NCBI GenBank assembly: GCA_027047745.1
Contig: JALTUB010000092.1
Coordinates: 1 to 7,324 of the forward strand
Reading direction: 5' to 3'
Length of the DNA: 7,324 nucleotides
From: Sulfurimonas sp.
Lineage (GTDB): Bacteria > Campylobacterota > Campylobacteria > Campylobacterales > Sulfurimonadaceae
A program made the translations under genes and the position numbers. Under the pieces are notes generated by a model. The model saw only the letters and a list, made by a program, of their open reading frames with translations. It made no database searches and was not told the origin of the DNA. Position 1 is the stretch's first letter; each line of letters opens with the position of its first letter. Below are positions 5,986-7,324 of this stretch, piece after piece.

Positions 5986-6804
5986 TTAGTTTTTAATTGG
6001 TGTTTGTATAATAGAATGTAGTTTTACACTCTCTTTAGCTAGTCTTTCATATGCTTGTTTACCTTGAGGTGCAAAAACTACAAGGCAATCTGTTACTTCA
6101 AATCCATATTTTTTTAAATCTTTAATAATATTAATGACCTTTCTACCTCCAGTAGTACTATCATCAACAATTAAGGCCTTTTTTAATTTTTTACTCTCTA
6201 GGCAACCAAAATCAAATTTAGAAGATGAATCATCACCTTTTTTAAGTCGAAATTTTTCTTCTTCTGAGTGAAGAACGAATGGTACTTCTAAAATATTGGC
6301 AAACTCATACCCTAATATAGGACTTCCAAGTTTAGATGTTACAACAAAATCAAATTCTAACTTCTTTTCAAGAGTTCTTTTATATGTATTTAATTCTCTA
6401 GCAAAATCTGTTGCGTTTCTTTTGAATGTTGTAGCACCCATTAAGTCAATATATTCTGGAAACATATTGCCATTTGTGCTTTTACCTATTTCTACTTCCT
6501 TCATAATAGTTATTTTTTTTAATTTTTCTTTTATTCGTTCAGATGAAGCTTGTGTTTGACATTTATTAATAACTTTTCTTTTTTCTTTTACATCAAAGCC
6601 TAGTTCATTTAAAACCTCTATAGTTATTCCAAGTCTATTTTTATTGATAATTTTTGTAAGCCATAAGGGCAAAAAGCCAACTGCTTCCAATATAAAAATT
6701 ATTGTAGAGAATCCTAGTATTGCTATTACAATCTTATTTACTTCTACGAATAAACTTAATAAGAAAATTAATAACATAAACATTACTATAGCTATTTTAT
6801 TCAT
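5986..6804 (-). CDS. Membrane-anchored type I phosphoribosyltransferase-like protein
   Basis: This 272-residue protein starts with two hydrophobic segments (about 4-20 and 25-50) that should anchor it in the inner membrane. A soluble region with a phosphoribosyltransferase fold follows. FDFVVTSKLGSPILGYEFAN (151-170) resembles the PRTase pyrophosphate-binding loop region of orotate PRTases, and ALIVDDSTTGG (210-220) is the PRPP-binding motif with acidic pair D214/D215. The motif is one residue shorter than the usual DDxxTTGG, so the enzyme may be altered or bind another ligand. The middle region (60-150) is unassigned. The ATG is preceded by GAGGGA (minus strand, 6816-6811) with six-base spacing and overlaps the stop of the radical SAM gene by 8 bases, indicating co-translation. 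A nucleobase or nucleotide substrate is inferred from the fold and the neighbouring kinase. ComF-like or regulatory PRTase homologues are alternatives. Confidence 0.75.
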   Translation of the reverse strand: MNKIAIVMFMLLIFLLSLFVEVNKIVIAILGFSTIIFILEAVGFLPLWLTKIINKNRLGITIEVLNELGFDVKEKRKVINKCQTQASSERIKEKLKKITIMKEVEIGKSTNGNMFPEYIDLMGATTFKRNATDFARELNTYKRTLEKKLEFDFVVTSKLGSPILGYEFANILEVPFVLHSEEEKFRLKKGDDSSSKFDFGCLESKKLKKALIVDDSTTGGRKVINIIKDLKKYGFEVTDCLVVFAPQGKQAYERLAKESVKLHSIIQTPIKN

Positions 6805-7324
6805 TTATTATCCCTCGTATTATTGGTTCAATACTATGTTTATATACATCACAATATAATGAAAACTTATTGACTATATAGCTATAATCGTTATTTTTAT
6901 TATCATAATAAAGTTTGCCTTCTGCAATTGGGGCAAGAAGTCCTTTTTTCGTAGTAAATAATTCTCCTACAATTGCATTAATATTATACTGTCTTATAAC
7001 CCGAATATATAAATCTATATCCTTAATAGTAATGTATTCCAAAACAGGTTTTATATATAGATACATTGGTACATTGTATTTTGATTTTAGCTTAAAGCTA
7101 TCAAATCGTATTTTTGGATCTATAGTTCCTTTTTCATATCTTTGAAATTGTGTAACTGTTGATGAACTAACAAAGATTGACAAGTGATTGTAATATGCAA
7201 GATTTTTTAAATTGATTTTTTCAAAATCATTACCATTAATAAATTCTTTTGTTGCAAGCTGAATGGGATTTTGGTATTCAAGAAGTATATTTATGAGTTT
7301 TATAGTGTCGTCTTTATTAATATT
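6797..7324 (-). CDS. Radical SAM protein, C-terminal part (5' end beyond the window)
   Basis: The minus-strand frame stays open from the window edge to TAA at 6797, giving 175 residues of a longer protein. A TTG at 7183 is an internal leucine codon, not the start: coding sequence continues upstream of it with LLEYQNPIQLATKEF and INLKNLAYYNHLSIFVSSST. The pattern NPIQLATK, strand LSIFVSSS, then EKGTIDPKIRFDSFK, VPMYLYIKPVLEYIT and a later strand ending in GELF matches the second half of radical SAM barrels of the SPL-like type (spore photoproduct lyase and relatives). There SxxT is followed by an ExG-PxxR segment and a strand with a conserved P. The CxxxCxxC cluster site would lie outside the window, so catalytic competence and substrate cannot be judged. 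The stop overlaps the PRTase-like start by 8 bases, placing it first among the visible cluster genes. Confidence 0.72.
   Translation of the reverse strand, partial: NINKDDTIKLINILLEYQNPIQLATKEFINGNDFEKINLKNLAYYNHLSIFVSSSTVTQFQRYEKGTIDPKIRFDSFKLKSKYNVPMYLYIKPVLEYITIKDIDLYIRVIRQYNINAIVGELFTTKKGLLAPIAEGKLYYDNKNNDYSYIVNKFSLYCDVYKHSIEPIIRGIINE

Noticed and set aside
5723..7145. Several plus-strand frames of 71-87 codons (5723-5977, 6296-6559, 6644-6859, 6915-7145)
   Set aside because: All are opposite the kinase, PRTase-like and radical SAM genes, whose motifs and ribosome sites support the minus strand; the predicted peptides are low-complexity.
6797..7324. Viperin identity for the radical SAM gene
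   Set aside because: The neighbouring kinase makes it tempting, but the visible strand and loop pattern resembles SPL-like radical SAM proteins, and the cysteine motif needed to decide is outside the window.
1..7324. CRISPR array, tRNA or rRNA genes
   Set aside because: No regularly spaced repeats, cloverleaf-like segments or rRNA-like conserved blocks were seen.

Overview
The window looks like chromosomal DNA from a low-GC Campylobacterota (Sulfurimonas/Arcobacter-like). This is inferred from the AT-rich composition, TATAAT boxes preceded by T-rich DNA, frequent TTG starts, and the style of the two-component pair and YgiQ protein. No rRNA, tRNA or other taxonomic marker is present, so the assignment is tentative.

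Layout. (1) Positions 1-1872, plus strand: a promoter region and a coupled OmpR-type response regulator / sensor histidine kinase pair. (2) Positions 1873-2441: a gene graveyard. It holds a possible reverse-strand remnant, an intact-looking promoter and ribosome binding site driving only the first 28 codons of a probable MNT-type nucleotidyltransferase (minimal antitoxin), and directly abutting it the 3' end of an IS481-like transposase with an in-frame stop. The junction coincides with an 11-bp repeat that recurs at the IS right end. (3) Positions 2442-4223, plus strand: a YgiQ-family radical SAM protein starting at TTG just downstream of the IS end. (4) Positions 7324-4220, minus strand: four tightly packed genes in the order radical SAM protein (5' end outside the window), membrane-anchored phosphoribosyltransferase-like protein, thymidylate-kinase-like NMP kinase, FkbM methyltransferase. 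The last gene runs convergently into ygiQ, and their stop codons overlap.

How the genes work together. The first pair is an ordinary sensor/regulator module, possibly autoregulated through an 11-bp-spaced direct repeat. The most interesting part is the minus-strand cluster. Its genes overlap or are separated by only 1-10 bases, and three of the four encode enzyme types that can act on nucleotides or nucleosides: radical SAM chemistry, a PRPP-type fold and NMP phosphorylation. I infer a possible pathway making or salvaging a modified nucleotide, but nothing in the window shows the substrate. Hand counts on sampled 60-base lines give about 40% GC in ygiQ, about 18-33% in the FkbM gene and about 18-28% in the upstream cluster genes, so the cluster may be an accessory acquisition.
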